Assembly: GCF_018446385.1 (NCBI RefSeq)
Contig: NC_055998.1
Location: 20,825,173-20,889,172, forward strand
Direction: 5' to 3'
Length of the DNA stretch: 64,000 bases
From: Zingiber officinale
Lineage: Eukaryota > Streptophyta > Magnoliopsida > Zingiberales > Zingiberaceae
Below, in pieces: positions 24,913 to 36,600 of the stretch (position 1 is the first letter of the stretch; every line of letters begins with the position of its first letter). The translations under genes and the position numbers were made by a program. The notes beneath the pieces were generated by a model. The model was not told where the DNA came from and ran no database searches. It was given only the letters and a program-made list of their open reading frames with translations.

Positions 24913-25200
24913 CTCTTGATCGTAATTTCTTACGATTCTATTCGCTAGAACTCCGGTGGAGATGATCCTCTCGACGATCCGATCACGTCTTCGCGTTCCT
25001 CTCGCGGAGAAGAACCTCTTTCGTGTTGGAGTCGTCGCCGGAAGATGAACCTAGGGACCTTGGGCTAGGGCGCCGAGAGAAGGAGGAGGAAAGAAGAGGC
25101 GGCGTGAGGTTTTGGGAGAGGAGAAAAAGTGGCGTGAGGTTTTGGTTGAGAGATTTCCAAACCAAAACTAAGTTAAAATAAACCAAACCCACTTGAACCT

Positions 25201-25210
25201 CCTATTTATA
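25201..25210 (-). promoter_or_regulatory. TATA box of gypsy LTR (family C)
   Basis: TATAAATAGG on the minus strand; the second copy is at 32189-32198 in the 5' LTR, which would drive the element. Confidence 0.5.
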
Positions 25211-25572
25211 TTAAGTGGTAATTTCATCCAAACCTAACATAAATATTATTGAATCCCTTTCCTTTCATACGGCCCTGGTTCACTGGTTTCTAACATTATC
25301 CGTAAACCGTAGGTCTCGGGTTCAATTCACGCTTAGCCGTTTTTCGATTCTATTTATTTTTGCTACTTCGCTACTCGGAAAATTCGGAAAAATATCTAAA
25401 ACTCCAGAAAAATCATAGAATAATTCTAAAATAAATTGAGAATTTTTCGCTTTACAATCCCATACCTTATAAAAAGTTCGTCCCAGAACTTAAAACAGTC
25501 TGGGTACTACGTCTCATGCTTGTCTCTGTCTCCCAAGTCGCCTCTGCTGTGTGATTTGCCAGGTGACTTTAA

Positions 25573-25857
25573 CTAATGGTACTTCCTTGTTCCATAATTT
25601 CTTTCTGCTCGGTCTATTATCCGAATAGGCCGGTCATAGCTGAGATCATCACGGACCTGTACCAACTGGGGCTCAATCACCTGGGCGGCGGGATATGCTT
25701 CTTCGACATGGAGACATGAAATACGTTGTGGACGGTGACATCTCTGAGGTAGCTCTAGCTCATATGCTACCTTGCCCACTCTCTTCATGATAAGGTATGG
25801 TCCCACATATCTGGGAGCTAGGTTGCCCTTTTTCTCAAAACGCATGACTCCCTTCAT
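25573..25857 (-). pseudogene. Gypsy integrase C-terminal segment
   Basis: KGVMRFEKKGNLAPRYVGPY and VGKVAYELELPQ match the GPY/F-type C-terminal region of chromovirus integrase. A tail with RPIRIIDRAER resembles the start of a chromodomain. It is cut short relative to the second gypsy element, where the tail continues as a fuller chromodomain. Confidence 0.75.
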
Positions 25858-26796
25858 GGGAGCTACTCTGAGAAAAACTGTATCCCCAATTGAAAACTCT
25901 AGGGGTCTGCGTCGTGTATCGGCATAGCTCTTCTGCCGGCTCTGTGTTGTCTCTATCCTCTGGCGAATCTGTGTAGGGCTGCTGTGGTATCTGCTACTAG
26001 ATCATGCGAAGCTCTGGTTCCTTCTGCTCACCACTCTCATACCAGTGGTGATCTGCACCTCCGCCCATAGAGTGCCTCATAAGGTGTCATGCCGATAGGG
26101 GCACGATAGCTGTTGTTGTATGCAAATTACGCTAGACTCGGATATTTGCACCAACTTCCTTGAAATCTAGGGCACAAGCTCGGAGCATATCTTGAGTACA
26201 GATTTACTCGCTCGTCGACCATCCGTCTGAGGATGGAAAGTCATCTTTGAATTTTAGCGGTGCCCATACGATGAACACACTTCCGGAAGTGTGATGTAAA
26301 TCTCTTGTCTCTGCTGAAATGATGGTTCGTGGGACTCCATGTAGTCGGCGATCTCCGGAGATACAATTGAGCTAGCTTCTCCATGGAGTAGGATATCTTG
26401 ATAGCTAGAAAGTGGGCTGATTTAGTCAACCTGTCAACTATTACCCGGATGGCATCAAAACCATTTGTGGTTCGGGTAGCCCCACTATGAAGTCCATCGA
26501 GATATCCTCCACTTCCATTCGGAATCAGATAGGCCAGAACTCCTCCTGTCGTGATGTTACGCCTTGACCCTCGGCGGTGAGGCGGATGCTAACATATCTG
26601 GCGATGTATCGCTTCATCCCGGGCCACCAAAACGCTTCTTCGGGTCTTGATACATTTTGGTGGAGCTGGATGCATCGCATAGGGAGTCTGTGAGCCTCAT
26701 CTAAAATCCATCTCCGTAGCTCCTCCCGATCTGGAACACAGCTGTCGCCAAAATACAACACCCTGCCGGACACTCAATTCTCCACTTTCGATTACG

Positions 26797-27960
26797 CTAG
26801 CCCTTGCTTGATTTTACGAATTTGGGATCACGATCCCGAGCCTGGTGAATATCACCAAGCAAGGTAGACTCTAAGGTCATAGTAGAGAGCTGTCCCACGA
26901 TGAGCTCGAGACCGAAATCCACGATCTCCTTCTGTAGGGGCGGCGACATGGCTGTAAGAGACAATAAGGTAGCACTGGATTTCCTGCTAAGTGCATCTGC
27001 TACCTTATTGGCTTTCCCTGGATGGTAGAGGATGTCTATATCGTAGTCCTTGACCAGCTCAAGCCATCTGCGCTGTCGCATATTCAGATCCTTCTGAGTG
27101 AAGAAGTACTTCAGACTCTGATGATCTGTATACACTCTGCACTGAGCTCCATATAAGTAATGTCTCCAAATTTTGAGAGAGAAGACGACTGCTGCAAGCT
27201 CAAGGTCATGAGTAGGGTAATTCTTCTCATAATCCTTGAGTTGTCTGGAGGCATAGGCGATCACCTTGCCGTTTTGCATCAGTACTGCTCCTAGTCCCAA
27301 CTTAGAGGCATCACTATAGATGTCAAAGCTGCTGGTGTCGTCTGGCAGAGCCAAAATAGGAGCACTGGTCAATCTCCTTTTTAGCTCGCTGAAGCTGTTC
27401 TCACAGTCCTCTGTCCACTGGAATTTCCTGTTCTTTCTGGTAAGAGTTGTCAGTGGGGAGGCTACCCTGGAGAAATCCTCTACAAACTTCCTGTAATATC
27501 CTGCTAATCCCAGAAAGCTCCTGATTTCACTGGCGTTCTTCGGCTGCTTCCAGTTACTTACTGCTTCTATCTTGCTGGGATCCACCATAATACCATCCTT
27601 TGAGATGATGTGACCCAGAAAGGACACCTGATCTAGCCAAAATTCGCATTTCGTGAACTTGGCGTAAAGCTGGTTCTGCTGAAGTGTCTGCAATACTAGT
27701 TTCAGGTGCTCTGCATGTTCTTCCTGAGTTCCTGAGTAGATAAGAATGTCATCGATAAACACAATAACAAACTTATCTAAATACTCCCTGAATACTCTGT
27801 TCATGAGATCCATGAATGTAGCTGGAGCATTGGTCACGCCAAAGGGCATGACCACGAACTCGTAGTGTCCGTATCCGGTACTGAATGTTGTCTTTGGTAT
27901 ATCCCCTTCTTTAACCTTTACTTGATGATAACCTGATCCGAGATCTACCTTAGAGAACAC
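26797..27960 (-). CDS. Gypsy reverse transcriptase and RNase H segment
   Basis: The 387-residue open segment starts inside the reverse transcriptase at [12 protein letters not shown]. It has [12 protein letters not shown], the catalytic FIDDILIYS (FIDD at residues 68-71), GFLGH-like [10 protein letters not shown] and [10 protein letters not shown]. The RNase H domain runs from about residue 212 with YSDAS (catalytic Asp near 217), [24 protein letters not shown] and the end [14 protein letters not shown]. The N-terminal fingers lie upstream at 27961-28200 in another frame because of missing bases, so the Met at 27960 is not a true start. Confidence 0.87.
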   Translation of the reverse strand: MFSKVDLGSGYHQVKVKEGDIPKTTFSTGYGHYEFVVMPFGVTNAPATFMDLMNRVFREYLDKFVIVFIDDILIYSGTQEEHAEHLKLVLQTLQQNQLYAKFTKCEFWLDQVSFLGHIISKDGIMVDPSKIEAVSNWKQPKNASEIRSFLGLAGYYRKFVEDFSRVASPLTTLTRKNRKFQWTEDCENSFSELKRRLTSAPILALPDDTSSFDIYSDASKLGLGAVLMQNGKVIAYASRQLKDYEKNYPTHDLELAAVVFSLKIWRHYLYGAQCRVYTDHQSLKYFFTQKDLNMRQRRWLELVKDYDIDILYHPGKANKVADALSRKSSATLLSLTAMSPPLQKEIVDFGLELIVGQLSTMTLESTLLGDIHQARDRDPKFVKSSKG

Positions 27961-28326
27961 CGATGCCCCTTCAGGTGATCGAATAGGTCATCTATTCAGG
28001 AAGAGGATACTGTTTTTGATTGTGGCTGGTTCGGTGATCCGTAGTCTATGCACAGTCGCATGCTTCCATCCTTCTTCTTCACGAACAACACAGGCGCTCC
28101 CCATGGTGAGTGACTCGGGCGTATGAAACCCTTGTCAAGCAGCTCCTGTATTTGCTCCTCAAGTTCCTTGATTCTGCTGGAGCCATGCGGTATGGTGCCT
28201 TGGAAATTGGATTTGTGCCGGGATGAGCTCTATCTCAAATTCAATCTCACTGTCCACGTTTTGTTCTGCTCCTTCGTTGACTATAAATGCTAGGCTTCTA
28301 TGTCTAGAGGTAGGTCTTTGTGCCCC

Positions 28327-29037
28327 CTAGATGTATGCTAAGAATCCCGTGCATCCTGAATCCAGTAACTTCTGTGCCTTCATAGCTGAGAGAAACCTCT
28401 TGGCCTTTCTCCTTGGTTCCCCGACGAATTCGAACTGTGCTTCCGCTTCAGGTTGGAACGTGACTTTCTGTTTACGGCACTCGATAGAGGCACCGTATTT
28501 GACCAAAAAGTCCATTCCGAAGATAACGTCATAGTCGGTCATTTCTAGCACTATCAGATCGCAAAAGAGCTCCCTGTCTGCTATAATGACCGGCACTGCT
28601 CTGAGCCAGTGCGTGGACGCCATGATCTCTCCTGAAGGTAGCGCCGTCAAAAACTGACCGCTGAGTATCTCTGGGGGTACCTCTAATTTTTCGGAGAACA
28701 TCCTGGCTATATATGAATGGGTTGCCCCAGTATCAAATAGAACAGTAGCACTATACTGAAAAATGCTAATCTGACCTGTGACAACCGTCGAGGCATTGGC
28801 TACGTCCTCTCTGGTGAGTGAGTAGATCCTCGCATTCGCCATATCTGGAGGGGCTTCTAATCTGCCCTGGCTGATATGTGGGCCTTCTAGAGCGGCCTGC
28901 ATCTTGAATCTGCTGTGGCTGAGGAAGACCGGCCTTGTTCGGGCACTGCTTGGCCATGTGCCCTTCTTGTCCACATTCAAAGCATCCTCGTGCGCCCTTG
29001 CGACAAACCCCTGGGTGGAATTTCCCACAAGTAGCAC
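28327..29037 (-). pseudogene. Gypsy aspartic protease segment
   Basis: The 236-residue frame contains ATVLFDTGATHSYIA, the retropepsin DTGA motif, and FGMDFLVKYGASIECRKQKV, typical of the gypsy protease end. It overlaps the zinc-knuckle frame (28766-29194), showing a frameshift near 28900. Confidence 0.82.
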
Positions 29038-29194
29038 ACTTTGGATAACTGGGTCGCTTGCTAGATGGCCCTCCTATTGGGTCACTCCCCGATTTGCGCT
29101 TCTGTTGGAGTTCCCTTTCGGTTGGGGTGGCCTGCTGTTTCGAGTGTGAGAGCTTCCTTGGCCTTTGGACTCGAGGAGACTTGCTTTGCTTCAT
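28766..29194 (-). pseudogene. Gypsy Gag nucleocapsid segment
   Basis: This frame contains CFECGQEGHMAKQC, a CCHC knuckle, preceded by CATCGKFHPGVC and a basic Ser/Pro/Arg-rich stretch. It belongs to the Gag C-terminus. Confidence 0.82.
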
Positions 29195-29232
29195 GCCGCT
29201 GTTACGTAATGCTCGTGGTCAAGGCCTGCTCA

Positions 29233-29568
29233 CTAGCTCCTCCGTGATGCATGGCCTATGAATGCCACCGCCACGTTCACTGCGATCTCGGGCCTCGGCA
29301 TCTTGAGCATCAACCGGACTCGTTCCTTCTCGGTGCTGACTAACTTCGGACATAGACGAGCCAAACTGTTGAATTTCTTCACGGCTTCCTCCACTGAAAG
29401 GTTGCCCTGACGAAACTCGTGAACTCGTCGTAGTGGCGGTTTGTAACCCGCATGTGAAAGAACTCCTCGAAGAATTCCTCTCAAGTCCCCCATGACATCC
29501 GATTCACGGGCGCTCGTTCGATCCTTTCCCACCACATGCGTGCATCTCCTGTCAAGCGAAGGAGGCAC
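29233..29568 (-). pseudogene. Gypsy Gag capsid segment
   Basis: The frame includes HEFRQGNLSVEEAVKKFNSL and ARLCPKLVSTEKERVRLML, which match the Retrotrans_gag domain. Sequence on either side is frameshifted. Confidence 0.75.
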
Positions 29569-30117
29569 ACTTCACCTTCTCGTGTTACGGCCTCCGAGCT
29601 CCATCGTGCTCTCCGGTGTTTTGAACCGGGCTTGAGCATCCCATGGTTCACTAGTGCACGAGAAGTTCTCTTGACTCACTGCCACTGGATTAGATAGGCT
29701 TCCTTCCTTGGCTCAGCTGCTGGGGCTGGAACCTCTAAGACTACCGGAGTTGTCAAATTCGGTTCCGGGGTGGGGGTTCTGCCGATTAGCCTTTAAGGTG
29801 GCTATCTCTTGTTGCTGCTCAGATGCTACTAAGATCTGGAGGAGGCACTGAACTGCCCGCCTCTTGCTGGGGCTCAGTAGCTAGTGCCCTTCTGGGCGTC
29901 CTCGTGCCATTTCTAATGACATAGAGAACATATGTATAACTAATACTATCACAGTTATATAATTTCTGACATCCTGTTTAAACTATCATGTACTAACCGG
30001 CAATAAGCATATAACATGAACTGTAACTATAAACAAGAACAATTAAGAGAGTAGAGGTATTCTTACTTGGAAGCTGCAGGTACAATGCTGATGTGTGTGT
30101 AGGAAGTATGGAACACT

Positions 30118-30129
30118 GCTCTGATACCA
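30118..30129 (-). other. Primer binding site of the gypsy element
   Basis: Minus-strand TGGTATCAGAGC, three bases from the 5' LTR edge; initiator-Met tRNA type. Confidence 0.9.
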
Positions 30130-30132
30130 CTC

Positions 30133-32457
30133 TGTAACGACCCGCCTTCTACTACTAGGCTATAAGGCGAATCGCTACAGTTGTACTGTGCTAAACTATA
30201 CTGTGCGGAAAGCTGGGCTAATTAAAATTTTACTCTACTATAACTAAGACAGCTGATAAGAAAGGTCTAAAGACCTCCTTTGCTGGTGTACATGTGCTAA
30301 AGAGGGGAAACTAAACATCCCAACTTAGCTAGGGACTCATAATTTACTTCCCAGCTAGCTGCTGATCGATCCACGGATCGATCAGAACCTGGCACACTGC
30401 TGGATCGGTCGGCAGACCGATCCAGTATCTGATTCTCCCGATTACGAAATTAGAGATGCTGATTTCGACACTTTGACGTGCCGAACCATCTGCAACAACT
30501 CTGAACCGATGCAAATCATACTAATATAAACTTACTGATATTCGGCGGACCGATCCATGGCACAATCAGCTCTGATCGGTCTGGAGACCGATCAGAGTCT
30601 GATTTCACCCGGAAAATCAGACTTCAGCACTTTGGCGTGCCAAAATACAATCTAACGACTACCTACTGCATAATAAACTATTCTAACAACATGTAATAAC
30701 ATTCTAACATGATTACTGACATTTTAAAACATTCTTTCATAGTTCAATGCGTTCCAAATCTAAATTGCATGAAAATGAAAGTATCAAAACTAATAAGCTG
30801 AAAGTGCTGAACGTAAATGCTAACGAGTTCTAATGCATAATTAAAACTTGTTAGATCCCTGAGATCTTTCATTCCAGTTCCACACACACACATCCTCATC
30901 TGCATTGACCTCCAGCCTCCACTGCTAATCCACTTTTCTTTTACCTGTATCTGCAGTATAAGAAAAGTAGTACCTGTAAGCTAACGCTTAGTAAGAAACC
31001 ATCTACCTCACAAAATCATGCATACGATGCAGTTATGATTTGAAAACATGCTATTCGAAAATATTTTGAACAGGCTAGCATGGCATGGCATACAATCATA
31101 GAAACATGGCATACTGAACAAGTCATGGCATAGCATACAACTAATCATAAAGCTAACATAGAGAACTGAACTGAAACATAATACTGATCTAAACTAAACT
31201 AAACTGAAGCTGAAATCAACTCAACTAACATAACTGATTTTGAGTTTGAAAACTAGTACATAATAAGTGAAAATAATAAACATGCTGTTGGGCCCGGCAA
31301 CTGTACTTGCTGTGCGCGCATCCCTACTTGACCCGGGGTTGCAAGTCCCGAATTAGCGGGTTTACTAGGTTGTCTAACCTAGGGACGATTGTGGAGTCAA
31401 CCCAATGGATATCTAATCGATACAGTGCCACTGAAAATAAAATACTGAAATAGCTAATACATGCTTTTTCATACTATTTCTAGGTTATCCGAACCTAGAG
31501 CTAGGTTATCTAAACCTAGAGGCGATGTGGAGCCCACCCATTGGATATCTAATCCATATAAGCTGAAATAAACTGAAAATACTGAATAGATACCTCTAAA
31601 GTATCTAATTGAGCTGTTACAAATGCCTATGGTGCATTTTACTAAACTAGCTATTTTATCGAACACCAGGATGCTCTAACTCTTCTCCCTATTAGGAGAC
31701 CACCTCTAGGCACCCGACAACATCTAACCTCCTATCTGAAGAGGGAAGACATGCCCGGCCCATCTAAAGGTGCTCAACTAAGTCCCTAATCTGCAAGAGA
31801 GTTAAATACACCCTAGATATCGATAAAAATCCGCATACATCCTAACTAAAGTATAAAACTCAAACGGAAGCTATTATACTGCAGGTGAGGGGTTTCTTAC
31901 CTCTTGATCGTAATTTCTTACGATTCTATTCGCTAGAACTCCGGTGGAGATGATCCTCTCGACGATCCGATCACGTCTTCGCGTTCCTCTCGCGGAGAAG
32001 AACCTCTTTCGTGTTGGAGTCGTCGCCGGAAGATGAACCTAGGGACCTTGGGCTAGGGCGCCGAGAGAAGGAGGAGGAAAGAAGAGGCGGCGTGAGGTTT
32101 TGGGAGAGGAGAAAAAGTGGCGTGAGGTTTTGGTTGAGAGATTTCCAAACCAAAACTAAGTTAAAATAAACCAAACCCACTTGAACCTCCTATTTATATT
32201 AAGTGGTAATTTCCGCCCAAACCTAACATAAATATTATTGAATCCCTTTCCTTTCAGCACGGCCCTGCTGGGTTCACTGGTTTCTAACATTATCCGTAAA
32301 CCGTAGGTCTCGGGTTCAATTCCCGCTTAGGCCGTTTTACGATTCTATTTATTTTTGCTACTTCCGCTACTCGGAAAATTCCGGAAAAATATCTAAAAAC
32401 TCCAGAAAAATCATAGAATAATTCTAAAATAAATTCGAGAATTTTTCGGGCTTTACA
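30133..32457 (-). repeat. 5' LTR of the gypsy element
   Basis: It is 2,325 bases and largely identical to 23138-25456. Exceptions are the palindromic cassette (30360-30600) and a stretch (31328-31870) where this copy lacks bases the other has. The B-box-like CTCGGGTTCAATTCCCGC lies near 32310-32330 on the plus strand, antisense to the element. Confidence 0.88.
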
Positions 32458-33087
32458 TAATCCCCTCTTCGATTTCTCCTCCTCCCAGCGACGGCGATGA
32501 GAAGGAGAAGAAGGAAAATTGAGATTAGGGAAAGAAGGAATCGGGAGGCTAGTGCACAAAGATTGCCGACCTCAGATGGGTGGTCAGCTGAAGTGATCGG
32601 CCATGGAGGGAGCTCTGCAGCTCTTGCGACAGTCGCCAGTGTCGCCAATTGGTCGCGCAAATAGACGGTGGCAGCGATCGTCGACGGCTAGCTATGGTAT
32701 TCGTCCTCACAGCTTGGCGTCGAGCTCGATGGTCGCCGGCGATGGCGGATCGAGAGGAGATGAAGACTGTCGGCGCTGGATTGGGTGAGGAAGAAGGAAA
32801 GGGAAATGGGTGGTAGGCGTGAGAGGGAGGGGAAGAAAATTATGTTTTTATATAAACATATATAACTTAGGTTTAATTAATCAAAACCTAAGTCTATTCC
32901 TCAATCAACTCCCATATTTAGGCATTCCAAAGAGGCTTTCTCGCTGCCCAATAATTGATCCCCTTAAATACGTTATACGGCCTCCGATTAAATCCCAGAA
33001 AATTCCTAAAAATTCCTGAAAAATCCAATAAGATTATTTGTCCAATAACCTTATTATTTAAATATTATTTGGGTGCTGTATTTTACA
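32458..33087 (-). repeat. 5' LTR of the large-LTR element, right part
   Basis: It continues the LTR interrupted at 23137, from the second TAATC to TTTTACA. The B-box signal of the gypsy families is absent here. Confidence 0.87.
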
Positions 33088-33812
33088 AGATAACCTAGTA
33101 AACCCTACTAGATTCGGGTCCAGCTATCTCGGGTCTAGTTAGGGATGCGCGCATAGCAAGTACAGTTGTCGGGCCCAAGAAGAAAGTTGATTATTATTTT
33201 GAAGTATTAAAGTATAAGTTTTCAAACAAAAGAAATAAGCTTCACATAAGTTTAAAATTCAGCAAGTTTAGATTTCTTATATACTGACATGTTGTTTAGA
33301 TTTGCTTACATGTTTAGTATTTCAGTATGCTATGTTTCGTTTGCTATTAGATGAGCATTTAGTTTCTAGATTTCTTTCAGCTTACATGCATACTCGTGTT
33401 TTGTGAGTTAGATAGTGCTTACTAAGCAATTTTGCTTATAGATGTATTTCCTCTTACTGCAGATAAAGGAAGACGACGAGGAGGTGCGGATGGTGTGTGA
33501 TGCCAGGACTATGAAAGAGACTTGGGATATTATTAAGTTTCCGCATGTTAGTAATTAATGAACATTTGAAGTTGTATTTTAAGTTCATGTCATTTGAGAT
33601 TATTTTGTTTAGATTGCATGGAGATGAGTTCTGTTTAGTAAGTATGCATTTTTGGTGTTGTCACTTATTTAACTACGTGAGTGATTGATATATATATTCC
33701 CGCCGCCTGTGGCTGATGTATATTATGTTTGTATATCAGTTTAAGGTCACCGGTACAGGGGAGATTCTGCCAAAATTTTTCGGTAGGGTTTCCATGTGGT
33801 TTTTAATCATAC
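33088..33812 (+). repeat. LTR 2 of the three-LTR element, middle part
   Basis: It resumes with AGATAACCTAG and runs through the acceptor-like CTCTTACTGCAG and the conserved GGTCACCGGTACAGGGGAG block. CACTA then interrupts it after TAC (33810-33812). Confidence 0.87.
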
Positions 33813-34215
33813 CACTACAACAAAAACATTAAAAGACAACGGTTAAAAACCGTTGTCATAGGCCCTTCAAACCCGTTGTAACTGACACTGTTGTTAAATG
33901 TGCGGTAAAAGACAACGGTTTAAAACCATTGTCTTTGACCACATTAGACAACAGTCATGCAATGGATTTAAAGTGTTGTCTTTTAATACCAAAGACAATA
34001 GTTCTGCAACAGTATATAACCGTTGTAATTGCCAGTTTTGCAAAAATTTGATCGCAAATATACTTTTAACAACATATACACTGTTGTCTTTCTTCAAAAG
34101 TTAGTTTAAAACCATTGTCTTAGAATACTTTTCACAACGGTTAAAAAATCGTTGTCTTTGTACATTCAGTTGCATGTCTATATATATGTACTTTTCACAA
34201 CGGTTAAAACCATGG
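33813..34215. repeat. CACTA left terminal and subterminal repeats
   Basis: The 27-base inverted repeat is followed by several copies of GACAACGGTT and its complement AACCGTTGTC, often as facing pairs forming hairpins (33835-33858, 33909-33936, 33950-34030, 34135-34155). In En/Spm elements such motifs bind the TNPA-type protein; that role is inferred here. Confidence 0.8.
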
Positions 34216-35869
34216 CTATTGCACACAAACTGGTACAACATTTATACATTCACAAAAATAGTTTTCAACATATATACATTCGATCAGTTGTCTTTAATTT
34301 ATATATACATCTTGTCTCAACCAAAAACCAGTACATGTGTACATTCACTTAAGTTTATAAACAATTCTATACAATTACTACAAGCTATCCAAACATGACC
34401 ACAAGTAGTATCCAATCATGACAACCACAAAAGATGAAACCACAAAATTAAGTTTATAAGACCACAACCATGTAAATTAAATTGTCCTTTTTCTGAATAA
34501 ATCAAGTCAGGATCGGATGTGCAACAATCTTCACGTACTGGTTTTTTTTCTTCATACCCAGCTTGCAAACCCAGCAATTTCTCCCTGTTATGAAAATAAA
34601 ATATAGTTAAAGCCATAGAAAAAGAGTAGAAACATGCATGTATAAACCGATAATCATTGCAAACGTTAACTGATAATTAAAACGGATAATCTAATAAATC
34701 ACTACAAACTAAAGTGGTAATTGAAAGAAACAAACCCCAAAAGTAGAAAACTTATCAACAGGTATAAACAATTATAAACATCTTGCAGTTTTGCATCTTT
34801 TGCACAGTGGAAACCAAATTGTGAAGTACATAAATCTGGACCTTCTGAAATGTTGAAGTAAAAGAATGGTCAAATAAGCACGAGAAACGTTGCCGCTTCA
34901 CATTTTCATGAGTAGTCAAGCAAGTGAGCATGAAAAAAGTTGATGAATATTATATAAACTTGACATTATATCTTGAACCATGTATTATGTGAAAGCAGCT
35001 AGAATAGCTAACAGCAGCAACAGAAAGATGAAATCATAGAGGATCGAAGTCATGTACCTTATGTCTCAACATTACAGCAGCAACACTCTAGTAAGATCTC
35101 AAAGCTTGAGGATGTACAGTTTGCATAAAAACCACAAAAAATCTCAAAGCAGTATACGAAACTAGTTTCAACATTATTTCTATAAAAAAGCCAGAACAAA
35201 CTAATCCATTAAACCATCTAAACTGTTAATCACTTTATGCAATCCAGAATATGATTTTCTAAACTGATAATCACTACCACCTAAACTGAAACTCTTTACT
35301 GAAACTCTTCACTGAGACAAGACTTGAAATGAGGGTGCAATTATACAAGTAGAATTTCTTCCTTAAGAAATCAACTTGACTATATCTGAAGTTGGAGAAG
35401 AGAAGAGATGAAATCAGATTTGAAGATTAGTAATGGTACATAGCTTCACCAATGCAATAAGTGGCATATCTTGAGTTAGATCTCGTCATCATGTTAATTC
35501 CAGACAGAATGGATCTTATTCCTCCATCAAACTCGATGCAAATCTATATCTTTGATAATATTAACAATGAACACCAATAAGGAGAATCAAACAGTTCGGG
35601 TTGGATCAAGCTAAGCTTAGACACACTATTCAGAGAACAGAAGCTTGACATAAATTGAAAAAACTGTGATTTATATTGTGATTTGAAGATTGTTTGGGAT
35701 TTCATGGACTCTAAAAACATTGTGATTTTTTTTCGGTTTGAAAAGAAGAACTATATAAAGAGAGAGAGAGAAGAAATACTGAAATGAGAATGAGTTTGCC
35801 TTGTAAGCATTATAACTTTACATACCTAGTCATAAATACTAAAATGTGTATTAGTCATTATATAACTTT
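34216..35869. other. CACTA interior, no recognised gene
   Basis: The stretch is AT-rich. A minus-strand open stretch (34455-34590) reads EKLLGLQAGYEEKKPVRED after a possible CAG acceptor and could be an exon of a captured gene; I do not recognise it. A GAGA microsatellite lies near 35758-35772. Confidence 0.4.
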
Positions 35870-36180
35870 ACATACCTAGTCATAAATATAATCTTGTATG
35901 CATTCTGCCCACTCGGAACGCACTTCATCAATTTCTTTTCTAGAGTACTGCGTTTTGATGAACTGTGAACAAAGACATAGATTAGATTAGTAAAAAACAA
36001 TCAAAAGATCATATGTAAATGTCTAATATCATGTTAAAAACAAATTGTAAATGTCTAATATACATGTTTAATTGTTTATAATTTAATCATAAGTAGACAT
36101 ACATACCTTTATTATTTCCCATGTAACTTGTTTTTTCCCTTTGTTTTCCTTGGTTGAATTAAATAATCTTATGCTCCTTT
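35870..36180 (-). pseudogene. Ulp1-like protease C-terminal fragment, copy 1
   Basis: The last exon (about 35870-35960), after the acceptor-like TTCACAG, reads FIKTQYSRKEIDEVRSEWAE then CIQDYIYD and a stop. This is the C-terminus of the C48 (Ulp1-like) protease carried by plant CACTA elements. An upstream exon (about 36107-36180) reads NSTKENKGKKQVTWEIIK and ends at a GTATGT donor. The exon between them, with the catalytic-Cys region, is missing, so it is not functional. Confidence 0.7.
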
Positions 36181-36329
36181 ATACATCAATAAGAATGGAT
36201 ATATCAGAGTTTTACTGATTAATCATAAGTAGACATTAGCAAGGCAATCCACAACCTAACAAAGTTCATTCCTTGCATCAAAAACACCTGCATCTTAAAC
36301 AATTCTCCTTTTATATTTCGTAGTCTCGA

Positions 36330-36600
36330 AGAATAACTGCATCTTCTTTGGTGAAGCACATCGGTGGCTTTATACCAAAAACATTACCCTGAAGGCCTCC
36401 TTTCCCGAGCAGAACTCCCAGATCTATTTACAAGCAAGTTTGGTATAGTAACAAGAAGTTTGTTAAGAAAAAGTGGAGAAACATACCCTTGAGTTTTTCA
36501 AACAAGACTACAGTCTCTGCCTTGGTAGGCATCTTCTCCTTTCTATCGGTCACAAGTTCTATTCCCAACATCAACCCCTGCCCTCTAACATCACCGATGA
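36330..36600 (-). pseudogene. AGT2-like: Captured fragment of alanine:glyoxylate aminotransferase 2
   Basis: Two exons are visible. Exon 36487-36600 encodes [20 protein letters not shown] then [18 protein letters not shown]. Exon 36330-36423 encodes [20 protein letters not shown] then PMCFTKEDA. They are joined across a 63-base intron (36424-36486) with GT and AG ends. This matches the C-terminal domain of mitochondrial PLP-dependent AGT2, which makes glycine from glyoxylate. Only the C-terminal part is present, with no PLP lysine region. Retained splice sites show capture from genomic DNA rather than from cDNA. Confidence 0.75.

Larger units (their letters stand above)
23138..25456 (-). repeat. 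3' LTR of the gypsy element (family C)
   Basis: It is 2,319 bases. It carries a palindromic array (23364-23628), the putative intron (23980-24912), a TATA box (25201-25210) and a B-box-like segment near 25305-25330. Its last 230 bases lack many single bases present in the other LTR. Confidence 0.88.
25573..29910 (-). pseudogene. Gypsy Gag-Pol polyprotein with frameshifts
   Basis: The frame starts near ATG 29910 (MARGRPEG) and runs to the integrase tail near 25573. Recognisable parts, all minus strand, are: Gag 29233-29568, CCHC knuckle within 28766-29194, protease 28327-29037, reverse transcriptase/RNase H 26797-27960, and integrase zinc and core pieces 26241-26773. The integrase C-terminal region is 25573-25857. 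Long clean stretches alternate with stretches where single bases are missing every 20-50 bases (25860-26790, 27961-28330, 29570-29900). It would encode particle, copying and integration functions if intact. Confidence 0.85.
23138..32457 (-). mobile_element. Coding Ty3/gypsy retrotransposon
   Basis: The element is 9,320 bases, flanked by TAATC (23133-23137, 32458-32462). Its LTRs are 23138-25456 and 30133-32457, starting TGTAACGACCCGCC and ending CTTTACA in plus orientation. The minus-strand primer site is at 30118-30129. The polypurine region next to the left LTR reads ATAAGGTATGGGAT on the minus strand. The internal order is Gag, protease, reverse transcriptase, RNase H, integrase, which is the gypsy order. 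The IN C-terminal region and the TTCTGGGACGAAC motif suggest a chromovirus of Tekay/Del type; this is inference. Coding is broken in several places. Confidence 0.9.
16609..33087 (-). mobile_element. Large-LTR non-coding gypsy-like element
   Basis: The LTRs begin TGTCACGCCCCCAGAGGAG and end GTATTTTACA: 16609-19684 (3,076 bases) and 20650-33087 (interrupted by 23138-32457). The element is flanked by AGATA (16604-16608, 33088-33092). The internal domain is only 965 bases and has no coding domain. The minus-strand primer site at 20632-20643 and the G-rich polypurine tract at 19685-19697 fix the orientation, so the 5' LTR is on the right. It shares its LTR start and about 36 internal bases next to the left LTR with the coding element at 48521-59100, its likely helper type. 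Confidence 0.88.

Noticed and set aside
36330-36600. A working AGT2 gene
   Set aside because: Only two C-terminal exons are present, inside a CACTA element; no PLP-binding region or N-terminus.
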